This document shows, piece after piece, positions 18,465-27,877 of a stretch of 64,000 bases of DNA. The stretch comes from Staphylococcus carnosus (GTDB lineage Bacteria > Bacillota > Bacilli > Staphylococcales > Staphylococcaceae). Position 1 is the stretch's first letter. Each line of letters opens with the position of its first letter. The notes below the pieces were generated by a model. The model did no database searches. It had not been told where the DNA came from and saw only the letters and a list, made by a program, of their open reading frames with translations. A program made the position numbers and the translations under genes. The stretch covers positions 620,001 through 684,000 of the forward strand of contig NZ_UHCT01000001.1 of NCBI RefSeq assembly GCF_900458435.1, given 5' to 3'.

Positions 18465-20294
18465 ATGATATTTTATCATTTAAAACATATGTTAATTGGT
18501 AAACCGAAAAGAAACCGAGAACTATCGCATGAAAAAATAAGTAAAGTCAAAGCGTTAGCGATATTATCTTCTGATGCATTATCATCAGTTGCATATGGCC
18601 CTGAACAAATATTGATTACCTTAACAGCTGTGAGTGCAGCAGCAACTTGGTTTACTTTACCGATTACAGCTGGTGTATTAATTTTGCTGTTAGCATTAAT
18701 TTTGTCATACCGACAAATTATATATGCTTATCCAGAAGGTGGAGGAGCTTATGTTGTTACTAAATATAACTTAGGCGAGAAAATGTCCTTGCTCGCTGGC
18801 GGTTCATTGCTGGTAGATTATATATTAACAGTTGCAGTAAGTATTTCATCTGGAGCTGATGCATTTATTGCCGCTTTCCCTAACTTATATCAACATAAAG
18901 TATTGATTGCTTGTTTATTAGTCGTGGTTATACTGATTTTAAATTTACGTGGGTTAACTGATTCAGCAACTGTATTGTCATATCCCGTCTATCTATTCAT
19001 TTTTGGTATGATCGTATTGATTTTATATGGCACTTTTAAAGTTGCAACAGGACAAGCACAACCGGATATGCATGCAACAGTAGGTACAGCAGTTCCGGGT
19101 GTAACATTATTTTTGTTATTACGTGCATTTTCTTCCGGTGCTTCTTCATTAACAGGTATTGAAGCTATTTCAAATGCTGTAACAAGTTTTCATAATCCTG
19201 CGCCGAAAAACGCTGTAAAAACATTGATTGCAATGGGAAGTATTTTAGCATTTTTACTTGTTGGCATTGTGGGATTATCTTATTGGTACGGTATTGTACC
19301 ACATATGGAAACAACAGTATTATCACAATTAGCGACTCATGTTTTTGGTCAAAATGTTGCCTTTTATTTTATACAAGCTACCACAGTATTGATTTTAGTA
19401 TTGGCAGCTAATACTGGATTTACCGCTTTCCCAATGTTAGCAGCTAATATGGCTCAAGATAAATACATGCCGCATATGTTTACAGTTCGTGGAGATCGTT
19501 TAGGTTATTCGAATTCCATGATAATTCTAGGCAGTATTGCAATCGTTTTAATTATTGCTTTTAAAGGCGCCACTGAAAACTTGATTCCTTTATATGCCAC
19601 TGGGGTATTTATACCGTTTACGCTTGCGCAATATGGAATGGTTGTAAAATGGATAAGAGAACGTCCTAAAGGCTGGCTGTTGAAATTATCAGCAAATGCA
19701 CTAGGAGGCACGATTACTTTCATTGTCTTTATGATTTTTTTGATTACAAAATTTTCACATGTATGGCCAATTTTAATTTTCTTGCCATTTGTAGTCTTAG
19801 TGCTATTGAAAATCCGTTCGCATTATCGAGATATCGCCGAACAATTACGTACTGAAGCACAATTTAAAGAATTAACAAACGTTGATAAAAACTTAGCGTT
19901 AATACCGGTCAGCAGTGTATCATCTATTGTTGATAAATCAGTTGAATATGCTGAGTTGACTGCTGATCGTACGATTGCGGTACATGTATCATTTGATGCG
20001 ACAAAAGATAAAGCTATGCAAGAAAAATGGAAAGCACATTATCCTGATATCCGTCTGGTTATTTTACATTCAGAATATCGGAGTGTAGCAAGACCATTAG
20101 CACGCTTTATAGATAGAATACGCAGTAAAGCAGAGAATGAAAAGTTTGTTATTACGGTAATTGTACCGCAATTTATTACTAACAAACCTTGGCAGAATCT
20201 ATTGCATAATCAAACTGGTATTTTATTAAGATGGACTTTGTTCTATCAAAAAAATTGTATCTTAGCTATGATTCCTATGAAGTTGAAAAAGTAA
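18465..20294 (+). CDS. kimA: KimA-like potassium:proton importer (APC superfamily)
   Basis: Membrane protein of 609 residues with about 12 helices (1-455) and a cytosolic C-terminal domain (about 470-609). The conserved opening KVKALAILSSDALSSVAYGPEQIL is the hallmark of the YdaO/KimA family, high-affinity K+ importers inhibited by c-di-AMP. The ATG is preceded by AGAGGTAATG. The roughly 300-base region upstream (18165-18464) shows neither the ydaO-type c-di-AMP riboswitch motifs nor other structure I can assign. Monocistronic, with a strong terminator. OpuCA, also in this window, belongs to another c-di-AMP target family. Confidence 0.88.
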   Translation: MIFYHLKHMLIGKPKRNRELSHEKISKVKALAILSSDALSSVAYGPEQILITLTAVSAAATWFTLPITAGVLILLLALILSYRQIIYAYPEGGGAYVVTKYNLGEKMSLLAGGSLLVDYILTVAVSISSGADAFIAAFPNLYQHKVLIACLLVVVILILNLRGLTDSATVLSYPVYLFIFGMIVLILYGTFKVATGQAQPDMHATVGTAVPGVTLFLLLRAFSSGASSLTGIEAISNAVTSFHNPAPKNAVKTLIAMGSILAFLLVGIVGLSYWYGIVPHMETTVLSQLATHVFGQNVAFYFIQATTVLILVLAANTGFTAFPMLAANMAQDKYMPHMFTVRGDRLGYSNSMIILGSIAIVLIIAFKGATENLIPLYATGVFIPFTLAQYGMVVKWIRERPKGWLLKLSANALGGTITFIVFMIFLITKFSHVWPILIFLPFVVLVLLKIRSHYRDIAEQLRTEAQFKELTNVDKNLALIPVSSVSSIVDKSVEYAELTADRTIAVHVSFDATKDKAMQEKWKAHYPDIRLVILHSEYRSVARPLARFIDRIRSKAENEKFVITVIVPQFITNKPWQNLLHNQTGILLRWTLFYQKNCILAMIPMKLKK

Positions 20295-20295
20295 G

Positions 20296-20328
20296 AAAAA
20301 ACGTCAGTCTTTAGGATTGACGTTTTTT
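20296..20328 (+). terminator. Terminator of kimA
   Basis: ACGTCAGTC / GATTGACGT stem with flanking A and T runs, 2 bases after the stop. Confidence 0.88.
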
Positions 20329-20459
20329 TGCATCTTTATTCTAAATATCAATGAAATAATATTATGCTTAAAGTATAATGAATTTTATAAGAATAATTAG
20401 AAAAGTATCAATTGATTCGTTGCTAATTATTCTTAAATACATAATTGGGTGGTAACGTT

Positions 20460-21362
20460 ATGAATAAAATTGCAAAGTATTCAGCAATCGTAGGTATTGC
20501 AAGTTCGTTATTAATTTCAGGACCGGCAAATGCGCATGCTGCAGGGGGTTCACAAGCGTCAACAGCAGTGAAAGAACAACAAACAACACAACAAGAAGGT
20601 AATTTAGGTGAACAAAATACGATGAGTGTTTCATGGTATCAAAACTCAGCAGAAGCCAAGGCACTTTATTTACAAGGTTACAATACAGCTAAAGACAATT
20701 TGGATAAACAATTAAAACATTACCATGGAAAAGGAAAAGGTAAGAAACAACCTGCAATTGTATTAGATATCGATGAAACGGTATTAGACAATTCTCCGTA
20801 TCAAGCTTATGCATCATTGAATAATACTACATTCCCAAAAGGTTGGCATGAATGGGTAATGGCTGCTAAAGCTAAACCGGTATACGGTGCCAAAGACTTT
20901 TTAAATTATGCGAATAAAAAAGGTGTAGCAATTTATTATGTATCTGACCGTGATAAAGATACTGAATTAGAGGCCACTTCTAAAAACTTAAAAGCACAAG
21001 GTTTACCACAAAATGATAAATCACATATCTTACTTAAAGGCAAAAATGATAAAAATAAAGAAAGCCGTCGTGACTACGTGAAAAAGAATCATAATTTATT
21101 GATGTTATTTGGCGATAATTTATTGGACTTTGAAGACCCTAAAGCTCAAACAGCACAATCACGCACTGATTTAGTGAATGAGAAAAAAGAAGAATTTGGA
21201 CGTAAGTATATTATCTTCCCTAATCCAATGTACGGCAGCTGGGAATCAACATTATACAATAATGATTACAGCAAATCTTCACAAGAAAAAGATCAATTAC
21301 GCAAAGCTTCTTTAACTACCTTTGATCCTGCTACAGGAGAAGTGAAACAAGCACAACAATAA
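20460..21362 (+). CDS. Secreted HAD acid phosphatase / 5'-nucleotidase, P4 family
   Basis: Exported phosphatase of 300 residues. The signal peptide (about 1-30) ends in an AxA-type site (ANAHAA) with no lipobox cysteine, although the family is named for the lipoprotein e(P4). The HAD catalytic motif DIDETVLDNSPYQ (nucleophile Asp in DxDET) and the later motif FGDNLLDF are present. The family dephosphorylates nucleotides and other phosphomonoesters outside the cell. ATG 20460 is chosen over the in-frame TTG at 20445, which lies in the GGGTGG ribosome site. The C-terminus is polar and has no anchor, so the enzyme is probably released. Confidence 0.9.
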   Translation: MNKIAKYSAIVGIASSLLISGPANAHAAGGSQASTAVKEQQTTQQEGNLGEQNTMSVSWYQNSAEAKALYLQGYNTAKDNLDKQLKHYHGKGKGKKQPAIVLDIDETVLDNSPYQAYASLNNTTFPKGWHEWVMAAKAKPVYGAKDFLNYANKKGVAIYYVSDRDKDTELEATSKNLKAQGLPQNDKSHILLKGKNDKNKESRRDYVKKNHNLLMLFGDNLLDFEDPKAQTAQSRTDLVNEKKEEFGRKYIIFPNPMYGSWESTLYNNDYSKSSQEKDQLRKASLTTFDPATGEVKQAQQ

Positions 21363-21373
21363 TTGAAAATAAA

Positions 21374-21411
21374 AAAGCCAAGTACACTTTCATGTGAGTG
21401 CACTTGGCTTT
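21374..21411. terminator. Bidirectional terminator
   Basis: AAAGCCAAGTACACT / AGTGCACTTGGCTTT stem between the convergent phosphatase and permease genes, with a T run on the reverse strand. Confidence 0.85.
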
Positions 21412-21418
21412 CAAGTTT

Positions 21419-22816
21419 TTAATTAGCTTTAGGCTTATTGCCTTCTCTCATTTTTTGTACATTGGCACGGGCATTATTTTTATATTTCTGATACATAATA
21501 ATCATAAAGATAAACCAAATTGGAGAAACAAATAGTGCTTTTTGTGTTTCATCTGTAAATAATAATAATACATATGCAAAAATAAAGAATGCTAAAACAA
21601 TAAATCCGGCATAAGGACCACCTGGTAATTTAAAATCGCTAGCTTTATGTTCTTTTTTATTTTTGAATGCATATACGATATATGAAATGATGATTAATGT
21701 CCAGACGAATAAGTATAATACAGTTGATAGTGTTGTAACATAAATAAAGAGTTGTACAGCATTTGGAAATATATAGTTCAGCAACGCTGCAAATAGTAAT
21801 AATAATGATGAAAGCAACATAGAAATATGCGGTACACCATGATTATTAACCTTGCCAAAAACTTTTGGTCCTAAACCTTGTTCAGCTAATCCGAATAAGA
21901 TACGGCTGTTTGAATAAATACCACTATTAGTAGCTGAGGCTGCTGCAGTAATAACTACAAAGTTGACTAAGCTTGCAGCAAATGGAATACCGATTAAACC
22001 AAATACCTTAACAAATGGACTTGAGTTTTCACTTAATGTATTCCAAGGCACTACAGAAGTGATAATGATTAATGAACCTACGTAAAAAAGTAAAATACGT
22101 ACGGGAACATTATTGATAGCTTTCGGAATCGTTTTTTCGCGATCTTTCGTTTCACCAGCTGTCACGCCAATCAACTCAATTCCGATGAATGAATAGATTG
22201 CCATTTGGAATGCCATTAAGAAACCGAATGCACCATGTGGGAACATCCCTCCATGAGACACTAAGTTACTGAAACTTGCAGTTCCATGTTCTGTTTTAAA
22301 TGAAAAGAAGATTAAGATTAAACCTACAACGATTAAAGCAAGTATCGTAATAATTTTAATCAAAGCGAACCAAAATTCTAACTCCCCAAAAAGTTTAGCG
22401 CCTAATAAATTAAATGCGATTAATACAAGTACTACAAAAAGTACTGAGATCCAGTTTGGTACTTGTGGTAACCAATACGCGATATATTGCCCGATAGCTG
22501 TTAAGTCGGACATGCTTGAAATAATCCAACAGAACCAATACGTCCAGCCTATAATAAATCCGCCGAACGGCCCTAAATATTCATTTGCTATATCTACAAA
22601 TGAATTGAATTTCGTGTTGCTGAGTAACAATTCACCAAGTCCGCGCATAAAGGCAAATAAAAACATACCGATGATGATGTATGCGATGAAAATACTTGGA
22701 CCTGTAAGTTTAATAGTTTGACCAGAACCTAAGAAAAGTCCTGTACCGATTGCTCCTCCAATGGCAATCAATTGAATATGCCTATTGGAAAGCTCCTTTT
22801 GCAATTTTTTTCCCAA
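21419..22816 (-). CDS. Amino acid permease, D-serine/D-alanine/glycine (CycA/AapA) type
   Basis: Twelve-helix APC permease of 465 residues. The opening ELSNRHIQLIAIGGAIGTGLFLGSG is the classic AAT-family signature, and the overall match is to CycA/AapA-type D-amino acid and glycine importers. The start is a TTG at 22816 (reverse-strand TTG-GGA), supported by AAAGGGTG 8 bases upstream and correct family length. The C-terminal tail is basic. It is convergent with the phosphatase gene. The 250 bases upstream (22817-23034) contain no assignable element. Confidence 0.88.
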   Translation of the reverse strand: MGKKLQKELSNRHIQLIAIGGAIGTGLFLGSGQTIKLTGPSIFIAYIIIGMFLFAFMRGLGELLLSNTKFNSFVDIANEYLGPFGGFIIGWTYWFCWIISSMSDLTAIGQYIAYWLPQVPNWISVLFVVLVLIAFNLLGAKLFGELEFWFALIKIITILALIVVGLILIFFSFKTEHGTASFSNLVSHGGMFPHGAFGFLMAFQMAIYSFIGIELIGVTAGETKDREKTIPKAINNVPVRILLFYVGSLIIITSVVPWNTLSENSSPFVKVFGLIGIPFAASLVNFVVITAAASATNSGIYSNSRILFGLAEQGLGPKVFGKVNNHGVPHISMLLSSLLLLFAALLNYIFPNAVQLFIYVTTLSTVLYLFVWTLIIISYIVYAFKNKKEHKASDFKLPGGPYAGFIVLAFFIFAYVLLLFTDETQKALFVSPIWFIFMIIMYQKYKNNARANVQKMREGNKPKAN

Positions 22817-23034
22817 ATTATTGACACCCTTTCAGTTTTGTATATGACAAAGGGGTATTTATGTTGACGTCGAATGTTGTTATTAATGATATATAAAAGA
22901 TTCTGATTTTGCAATTATTAATTGGTAAATTATAAGAAAATTTAATCAATTGCATAAGTTATTATTAACCCAATAGGACAGTAAATAAACACGATTTTAC
23001 TATGTAATTTTTATTTTGAAAGTGAACATAATAA

Positions 23035-23064
23035 AAGAAACCAACTCAGAAGAGCCGGTTTCTT
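23035..23064 (-). terminator. Terminator of the C39-like gene
   Basis: Thirteen-pair stem AAGAAACCGGCTC / GAGTTGGTTTCTT (reverse strand, two G-T pairs). Confidence 0.8.
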
Positions 23065-23070
23065 AAAAAA

Positions 23071-23688
23071 TCAACTTTGGCTTTTATGGTATATTGCTAA
23101 GCGCCCAACCGAATCATAGCTTTCTTTCATTTTATCTTTCGGAATTTTAATGGTTTGAAACTTAGAAGGGAAAAGGGCAGGTAAAATTAATTTTTCTCCG
23201 AATTGAGACCATAATGGATCAATATAGTAATAGTAATCGTCGTCATAACCGACTAGTAAAGTAATATGAATATTAGACACCCATTCTTCTCGCCCTGAAT
23301 CTACTTTGAAAGTTCTTTTATGTGGGGTTTGACCTAATACAGTATGATAAATCAATGCAGGTTGCCCTTTGTCGATTAATGTCTCTAATTCTTCTAAAGT
23401 TGTTCCTGTACCATCGACAATTTTTGTGTCGTAAAGTTGTAGATATGGTGCAAATGCTGCAGGGAAAATTGTTTGGTGTGCACCAGGTTTAATCATGAGA
23501 AAGTGGCCGACATATCCTTTGTTTGGATTACTAGGATGCTTTGGCCAACGTTTCATCAACGAAAAAGGATGTACGTATATGTGGTTATAATTTAACAGCA
23601 TTGAAGCGGCTGTACCTTCACAACCCATGACCATAGGAATAGGTGATAATTGACTTTTAGGTTTAACATCTAATATTTTTTTGGACAT
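23071..23688 (-). CDS. C39-like papain-fold peptidase family protein
   Basis: Protein of 205 residues of the peptidase C39_2-like family. The candidate catalytic Cys is in MGCEGTAASMLL (residue 23). The candidate His is in SNIHITLLVGYDDD and the Asp in YIDPLW, giving the Cys-His-Asp order of papain-fold enzymes. No signal peptide is visible, so it is probably cytoplasmic or exported by an unknown route. GGAGC precedes the ATG by 8 bases. The target is unknown; staphylococcal relatives are generally listed as C39-family proteins of unknown function. Confidence 0.8.
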   Translation of the reverse strand: MSKKILDVKPKSQLSPIPMVMGCEGTAASMLLNYNHIYVHPFSLMKRWPKHPSNPNKGYVGHFLMIKPGAHQTIFPAAFAPYLQLYDTKIVDGTGTTLEELETLIDKGQPALIYHTVLGQTPHKRTFKVDSGREEWVSNIHITLLVGYDDDYYYYIDPLWSQFGEKLILPALFPSKFQTIKIPKDKMKESYDSVGRLAIYHKSQS

Positions 23689-23766
23689 AAACAGTGCTCC
23701 ATCTCGTAGCTTAATAACTTTATTATAATTCTTGGTGCACAGAGAACATAATAATTTGTTTAAAAA

Positions 23767-23790
23767 AACGACAAGAAGCTTCTTGTCGTT
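23767..23790 (-). terminator. Terminator of the Bcr/CflA gene
   Basis: Perfect 24-base palindrome built on AACGACAAGAAG, with a run of T on the reverse strand. Confidence 0.85.
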
Positions 23791-23800
23791 AAAAATAAAA

Positions 23801-24997
23801 TTATGCTTTTTTAATTAACTTGCTTAACCAAATATTTAAAATTATGACTAAGATACTAGTAATCACTATGATGATGATAAACGGACCTACGTTTGTACCG
23901 CCTTTAATACCAACAAGTGGTGCAATGATACCACCTAATATAAATTGGAATAATCCTAGTAAACTAGAAGCATTTCCGCTTCCCCCAGATCTTTCTTCAA
24001 TGGCTAAAGCAAATCCGACAGGGCCAATTCCTGTAACAGGACAAACCATGATAAAGAATGAAATAACAAGCAACCATAAAGGAAGGTGGAACCATGTTGT
24101 AATAATAACTAAGAAAACACCAGTTAATTGGATAGCAGTCAAAATATGCAATAACTTTTCACGTGAGATATATTTAACAGCAAATGCAGTGACTTGGCTC
24201 ATAAGAATTAAACCTACACCATTCACAGCATACATCCAACCGAACGCTTGAGGTGTCATGTGGTAAATTTTTTGTGTAATAAAAGGTGATGCTGCAGCAT
24301 AACTGAATAACATAACATAAGTTAAACCTTGCATTAACATCGGCACAACAAATTTGGCATTACTTAACAAATGACCGAAGTCCTTCAGAATTTTACCAAA
24401 GTTCAATCGTGCAACTGCATCAGATCTTGTTTCTTTCATCATTACCATAGCAGCCACAAATATTACCAGGGAAATAATTGTTAAAGCAGCAAAAATCATT
24501 TTCCAAGATGTAAAGGCTAATGTATATCCACCAACAAGTGGAGCAACAATTGTGATGATACCGTTTACAACTAATAAAGCTGCCAATGATTGAGTCAAGG
24601 CAGTGCCATCAAATTGATCACCTACAGTAGCACGTGCAATAACAATTGCACCGCCACCTAGTAAACCTTGAATAAATCGTAATCCTAAGAATAAATCAAT
24701 AGAACTAATAAAAACACAACTTAATGAAACAAGTGCCATTAAAATCAAGATTGTCATTACTGTGCGTTTACGCCCATAAATATCTGAAAGCGGGCCAAAG
24801 ATAAATTGTCCAAGTGCCATCCCAATCATTACAAAAGATAATGTTAATTGAGATGTAGAGGTAGAAACACCAAAGTCATCTTGGACTTGCGGCAATGCCG
24901 GATTGTACATATCGACCAACATTGGACCGAATGCTGTCATCGCACCCAAAACGATGATCATAATTAATGGCAGCCGCGCCTGTTCGTTTTTAATCAT
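23801..24997 (-). CDS. Bcr/CflA-type MFS drug efflux transporter
   Basis: Twelve-helix DHA1 major facilitator of 398 residues. Motif A appears as GQFIFGPLSDIYGRKRT, and the Bcr/CflA-type opening MLVDMYNPALPQVQDDF is seen. The family exports bicyclomycin, sulfonamides, chloramphenicol or cysteine; the substrate here is unknown. It is a single-gene unit on the reverse strand. GAGGAG lies upstream of the ATG. Confidence 0.88.
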   Translation of the reverse strand: MIKNEQARLPLIMIIVLGAMTAFGPMLVDMYNPALPQVQDDFGVSTSTSQLTLSFVMIGMALGQFIFGPLSDIYGRKRTVMTILILMALVSLSCVFISSIDLFLGLRFIQGLLGGGAIVIARATVGDQFDGTALTQSLAALLVVNGIITIVAPLVGGYTLAFTSWKMIFAALTIISLVIFVAAMVMMKETRSDAVARLNFGKILKDFGHLLSNAKFVVPMLMQGLTYVMLFSYAAASPFITQKIYHMTPQAFGWMYAVNGVGLILMSQVTAFAVKYISREKLLHILTAIQLTGVFLVIITTWFHLPLWLLVISFFIMVCPVTGIGPVGFALAIEERSGGSGNASSLLGLFQFILGGIIAPLVGIKGGTNVGPFIIIIVITSILVIILNIWLSKLIKKA

Positions 24998-25214
24998 TTT
25001 AAATTTTCTCCTCTTTAATCAATTATTATCCATTATAACGATTTCACTTGAAATTTGTAACGACCTTTCTGTATTTTATTTTTTAAAATTGAATTAAAAT
25101 AAGCATTGGTTTCGAATGAATACAAATTTATTTGGTATCAATACTAAATCTCCCATTTTCTTTTGTTTTTCGCTAATGTGTACTATGTAAATAAATAACA
25201 TAAAGTAAATTTGC

Positions 25215-25641
25215 GATTAGTGACTAGATTTTCATTTTCTTTAATTTCATTATCATTACCGTCATTGCAGCTATTGTAGCGATAATTATTTATTCTCCTT
25301 ATATTTTTTGGTGGTCATTATGTTGATATTATTTGAAAATGTAAAATTCAACCAACAAATGGCCAGCAAAATATTGTTGAGATTTGTTATAATTTTTGTG
25401 GCGTTATGTTATTTATGTTTTCTGCTGTAGTATATACAAATGTACAGCGAATACACATCATCATGAGAAAGTTCATCTAATAAAATCGCATATCTACCAT
25501 TTGAAGCTTTAAAGCAAAGGTCATACTGACTTCAAAAATTAAAATACCGACTTTAAAGCGTATTGGAAGATACTACAAAACACTCAAATTGAATTTGTAC
25601 TTTACGGTGCATTAAATAAAAATGATGGAGAAGCAAAATGA
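25215..25641 (+). pseudogene. Decayed gene remnant upstream of the GtrA gene
   Basis: No intact frame covers this stretch, yet pieces with normal local codon use lie in all three forward frames. There is a hydrophobic segment (IIITVIAAIVAIIIYSPYIF, about 25235-25310), then GGHYVDII-stop-KC followed by QPTNGQQNIVEICYN, then TDFKAYWKILQNTQIEFVLY running to a TGA that overlaps the GtrA ATG (ATGA at 25638-25641). That overlap is the usual sign of a translationally coupled upstream gene. I read it as a frameshifted and nonsense-mutated membrane or exported protein, and cannot name the family. Confidence 0.45.
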
Positions 25642-26021
25642 AACTTACTAAAACCCATTTTGAAATAATCAAATTTATAATTGTCGGCGGAATTAATACA
25701 TTAGATTACTACCTTGTGTATTTAATTCTTTTAAAAGGAATCGGTATTAATTATATGATCAGCCATATTACAGGGTTTATCATCAGTTTTATAATTTCAT
25801 ATTATTTAAACTGTTACTTTGTTTATAAAGTTAAGCCTACTTGGAGAAAATTTATACAATTTCCATTTACACAAGTTGTAAATATGGGAATGCAGACCTT
25901 GTTATTATACGTTTTTGTACAATGGCTGCATATTTCCTCTGTAATCGCACCATTTGCTGGTTTGATTCTTACGATTCCTGTAACCTTTATCATGTCTAAA
26001 TATATATTACGTGATCGTTAA
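25638..26021 (+). CDS. GtrA-like four-helix membrane protein
   Basis: Protein of 127 residues with four transmembrane helices and the GtrA/DPMS_TMD pattern FIIVGGINTLDYYLVYLIL at the N-terminus. The family is linked to translocation of undecaprenyl- or polyprenyl-linked sugars for cell-surface glycosylation. Its start overlaps the end of the decayed gene, so it may once have been co-translated with a partner, perhaps a glycosylation enzyme. No glycosyltransferase is adjacent now, and whether it still works alone is open. A ribosome site (GGAGAAGC) precedes the ATG. Confidence 0.85.
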   Translation: MKLTKTHFEIIKFIIVGGINTLDYYLVYLILLKGIGINYMISHITGFIISFIISYYLNCYFVYKVKPTWRKFIQFPFTQVVNMGMQTLLLYVFVQWLHISSVIAPFAGLILTIPVTFIMSKYILRDR

Positions 26022-26033
26022 TTGATATGAATA

Positions 26034-26072
26034 AATACTGTTGAGACTTAAATGGTCTTAGCAGTATTTTTT
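26034..26072 (+). terminator. Terminator of the GtrA gene
   Basis: Fourteen-pair stem from AATACTGTTGAGAC and GTCTTAGCAGTATT, followed by T. Confidence 0.85.
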
Positions 26073-26192
26073 AGGTGATACTAATTTAAAAATTAGCATA
26101 AGAAATTAAAAAATAATTAAAAATAAAAAAATTGAATCTGTCTAAAATATGACGCATAATTAAATATAAGAAAGTAGAAGGTGGGAATCAGG

Positions 26193-27086
26193 ATGTCAGC
26201 GAGTGACAATTTACAAAAAGCGCAAAGAGGTGCTTATTTAAGTTTAATTGTTTACATCATCCTTTCAGCAGCTAAGTTTATTGTGGGTTATTCCTATCAT
26301 TCAGCAGCTGTACGTGCGGATGCGTTAAATAATATGACAGATATTTTAGTTTCAATTGCAGTGATTGTAGGATTGAAAATTTCTATCAAACCCGCAGATA
26401 AAAATCATCCCTATGGACATTTGAAATCTGAAAATATCGCTACGTTGCTTGTATCTTTTATTATTATGTTTGTCGGGGTTCAAGTTGTCATACAGAATTT
26501 CCCGAGAATTTTCAGTAATGACTATCATACGCCTAATCCAGTGACGATTGTTATCAGTTTTGTCAGTGGAATTATTATGTTAGCTGTTTTTTATTACAAT
26601 TTTAGATTAGCGAAGCGTACAAATAGTCGTTCGTTACATTCCTCGTCATTAGATAATTTATCGGACAGTATTGTGAGTTTAGGAACTGGGGTCGGCTTGA
26701 TATTTACGCAATTCGGTTTTCCAATTGTCGATATCATTTTAGCAACTGTCTTAGGTCTGCTTATTGTATATACAGGCTTTTCAATTTTCAGAGAATCTAT
26801 TTTTACATTAAGTGATGGGTTTAATGAACGAGATTTAGAATTATATCGTCAAGAAGTTTTAGAAGTACCTGATGTAATAGATGTGAAAACGATTAAAGGA
26901 CGCTATCATGGCAGTAGCGTTTTCGTAGATGTGACAATTGTTGTAAAACCTGATATTACATTAGATGAAGCACATGAAATTTGTGATAGAGTGGAAACTT
27001 ATATGCATGAAAAAGGAGTTTCATCAGTTTATGTTCATCCAGAACCTTATCATCCAGAAAAAGCTGAAAAAGATTTGCCGAAGTAA
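26193..27086 (+). CDS. Cation diffusion facilitator metal exporter
   Basis: Membrane CDF transporter of 297 residues with six helices and a C-terminal cytosolic dimer domain (VDVTIVVKPDITLDEAHEICDRVE). The metal site in helix 2 reads ADALNNMTD and in helix 5 SSLDNLSD. The N-x-x-x-D arrangement instead of H/D-x-x-x-D is seen in manganese-exporting CDFs (MntE/MneP types), so Mn(II) export is more likely than Zn(II), though this is inference. ATG 26193 is preferred over the in-frame GTG at 26181, which lies inside the GAAGGTGG ribosome site. Monocistronic. Confidence 0.88.
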   Translation: MSASDNLQKAQRGAYLSLIVYIILSAAKFIVGYSYHSAAVRADALNNMTDILVSIAVIVGLKISIKPADKNHPYGHLKSENIATLLVSFIIMFVGVQVVIQNFPRIFSNDYHTPNPVTIVISFVSGIIMLAVFYYNFRLAKRTNSRSLHSSSLDNLSDSIVSLGTGVGLIFTQFGFPIVDIILATVLGLLIVYTGFSIFRESIFTLSDGFNERDLELYRQEVLEVPDVIDVKTIKGRYHGSSVFVDVTIVVKPDITLDEAHEICDRVETYMHEKGVSSVYVHPEPYHPEKAEKDLPK

Positions 27087-27162
27087 AGTCAACGTAAAAA
27101 TATAATAGCTGTTTTAAAAGGGTGTCGGAACATAAGTTGTTTTGATACCTTTTTTACATAAA

Positions 27163-27194
27163 AAAACACTTGAGACGTATGCCTCAAGTGTTTT
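27163..27194. terminator. Terminator between the CDF and transglycosylase genes
   Basis: AAAACACTTGAG / CTCAAGTGTTTT stem, with T runs suited to the reverse-strand gene. A weaker hairpin with a T run at about 27115-27156 probably serves the CDF gene. Confidence 0.8.
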
Positions 27195-27226
27195 AGTGTC
27201 GTTAAGAGATTATATTTGAAGTGGTT

Positions 27227-27595
27227 TTACCACCAGCCGTTTGCTTCACGGAATTGAATAGCTTGATCGATTGAACCGTAGCGGTCTTCAGCATATTGAA
27301 TCATGCCTTTAGTTTGTTCTTCAACAGAGCCAGTTCCCCAAGCTTCTTTCGTTTGTCCTAGTCCTCGATATCCTAATTCATTTACAGCATCAGGGTTGCC
27401 GCCTGATTCAGGCATTACAATGTTTTCCCACATTTCTTCAGTACCGCCTGCAGCGATGAAACGGTCATGTACTGATTGTGTACTTGATTGCTCAGCTGCA
27501 TGTGCTGTATTAGTGTTCGTATCTGCTTGAATTCCTGCACTTGCTGCTGTAGCGATTGAAAAAGCAGCAAATGACGACAATAATAATTTTTTCAT
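27227..27595 (-). CDS. Short IsaA/SceD-like lytic transglycosylase, secreted
   Basis: Exported protein of 122 residues. A signal peptide (about 1-34, ending in TAHAAEQ) is followed almost at once by the transglycosylase domain shared with the C-terminal halves of IsaA and SceD: MPESGG (catalytic Glu), NELGYRGLGQTKEAWGTGSV, and the terminal NGWW. IsaA and SceD are about 230 residues, so the N-terminal half is missing here; the start (AGGAGG 12 bases upstream) is normal, so this is a genuine short form. A WalR-like box lies 87 bases upstream. Likely role: peptidoglycan turnover. Confidence 0.85.
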   Translation of the reverse strand: MKKLLLSSFAAFSIATAASAGIQADTNTNTAHAAEQSSTQSVHDRFIAAGGTEEMWENIVMPESGGNPDAVNELGYRGLGQTKEAWGTGSVEEQTKGMIQYAEDRYGSIDQAIQFREANGWW

Positions 27596-27681
27596 AATAA
27601 AAAATATCCTCCTGAATTGAATTTATGTCTATTCATTCGTAATTCACAAAAACTACTATATCATTTAAAAATATAGCTTTG

Positions 27682-27698
27682 GTTACACATTTTTCACA
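27682..27698 (-). promoter_or_regulatory. WalR-like box
   Basis: On the reverse strand TGTGAA-N5-TGTAAC, compared with the known WalR direct repeat TGTWAH-N5-TGTWAH: the second half is perfect and the first has one mismatch. It lies upstream of a cell-wall hydrolase, the usual kind of WalKR target. Confidence 0.55.
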
Positions 27699-27877
27699 AA
27701 ATACTTACGAAAAATTTAAAATGTAACATGCAGATGACAAATGATTTCAAAACAGCAGGATATTGTATTTTTTTAATCTGTTTGAAAAAAACTAAGACAA
27801 TTGTGTGAAAAGTTATACTATTAAAAACAAAAGTGCTATATTTCAAATGAAGGATTTTTTAGAAAGGAATGTTAATT

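Noticed and set aside
23820..24251. 143-codon forward frame opposite the Bcr/CflA gene
   Set aside because: Antisense shadow of a transmembrane gene; such genes commonly leave long open frames on the opposite strand.
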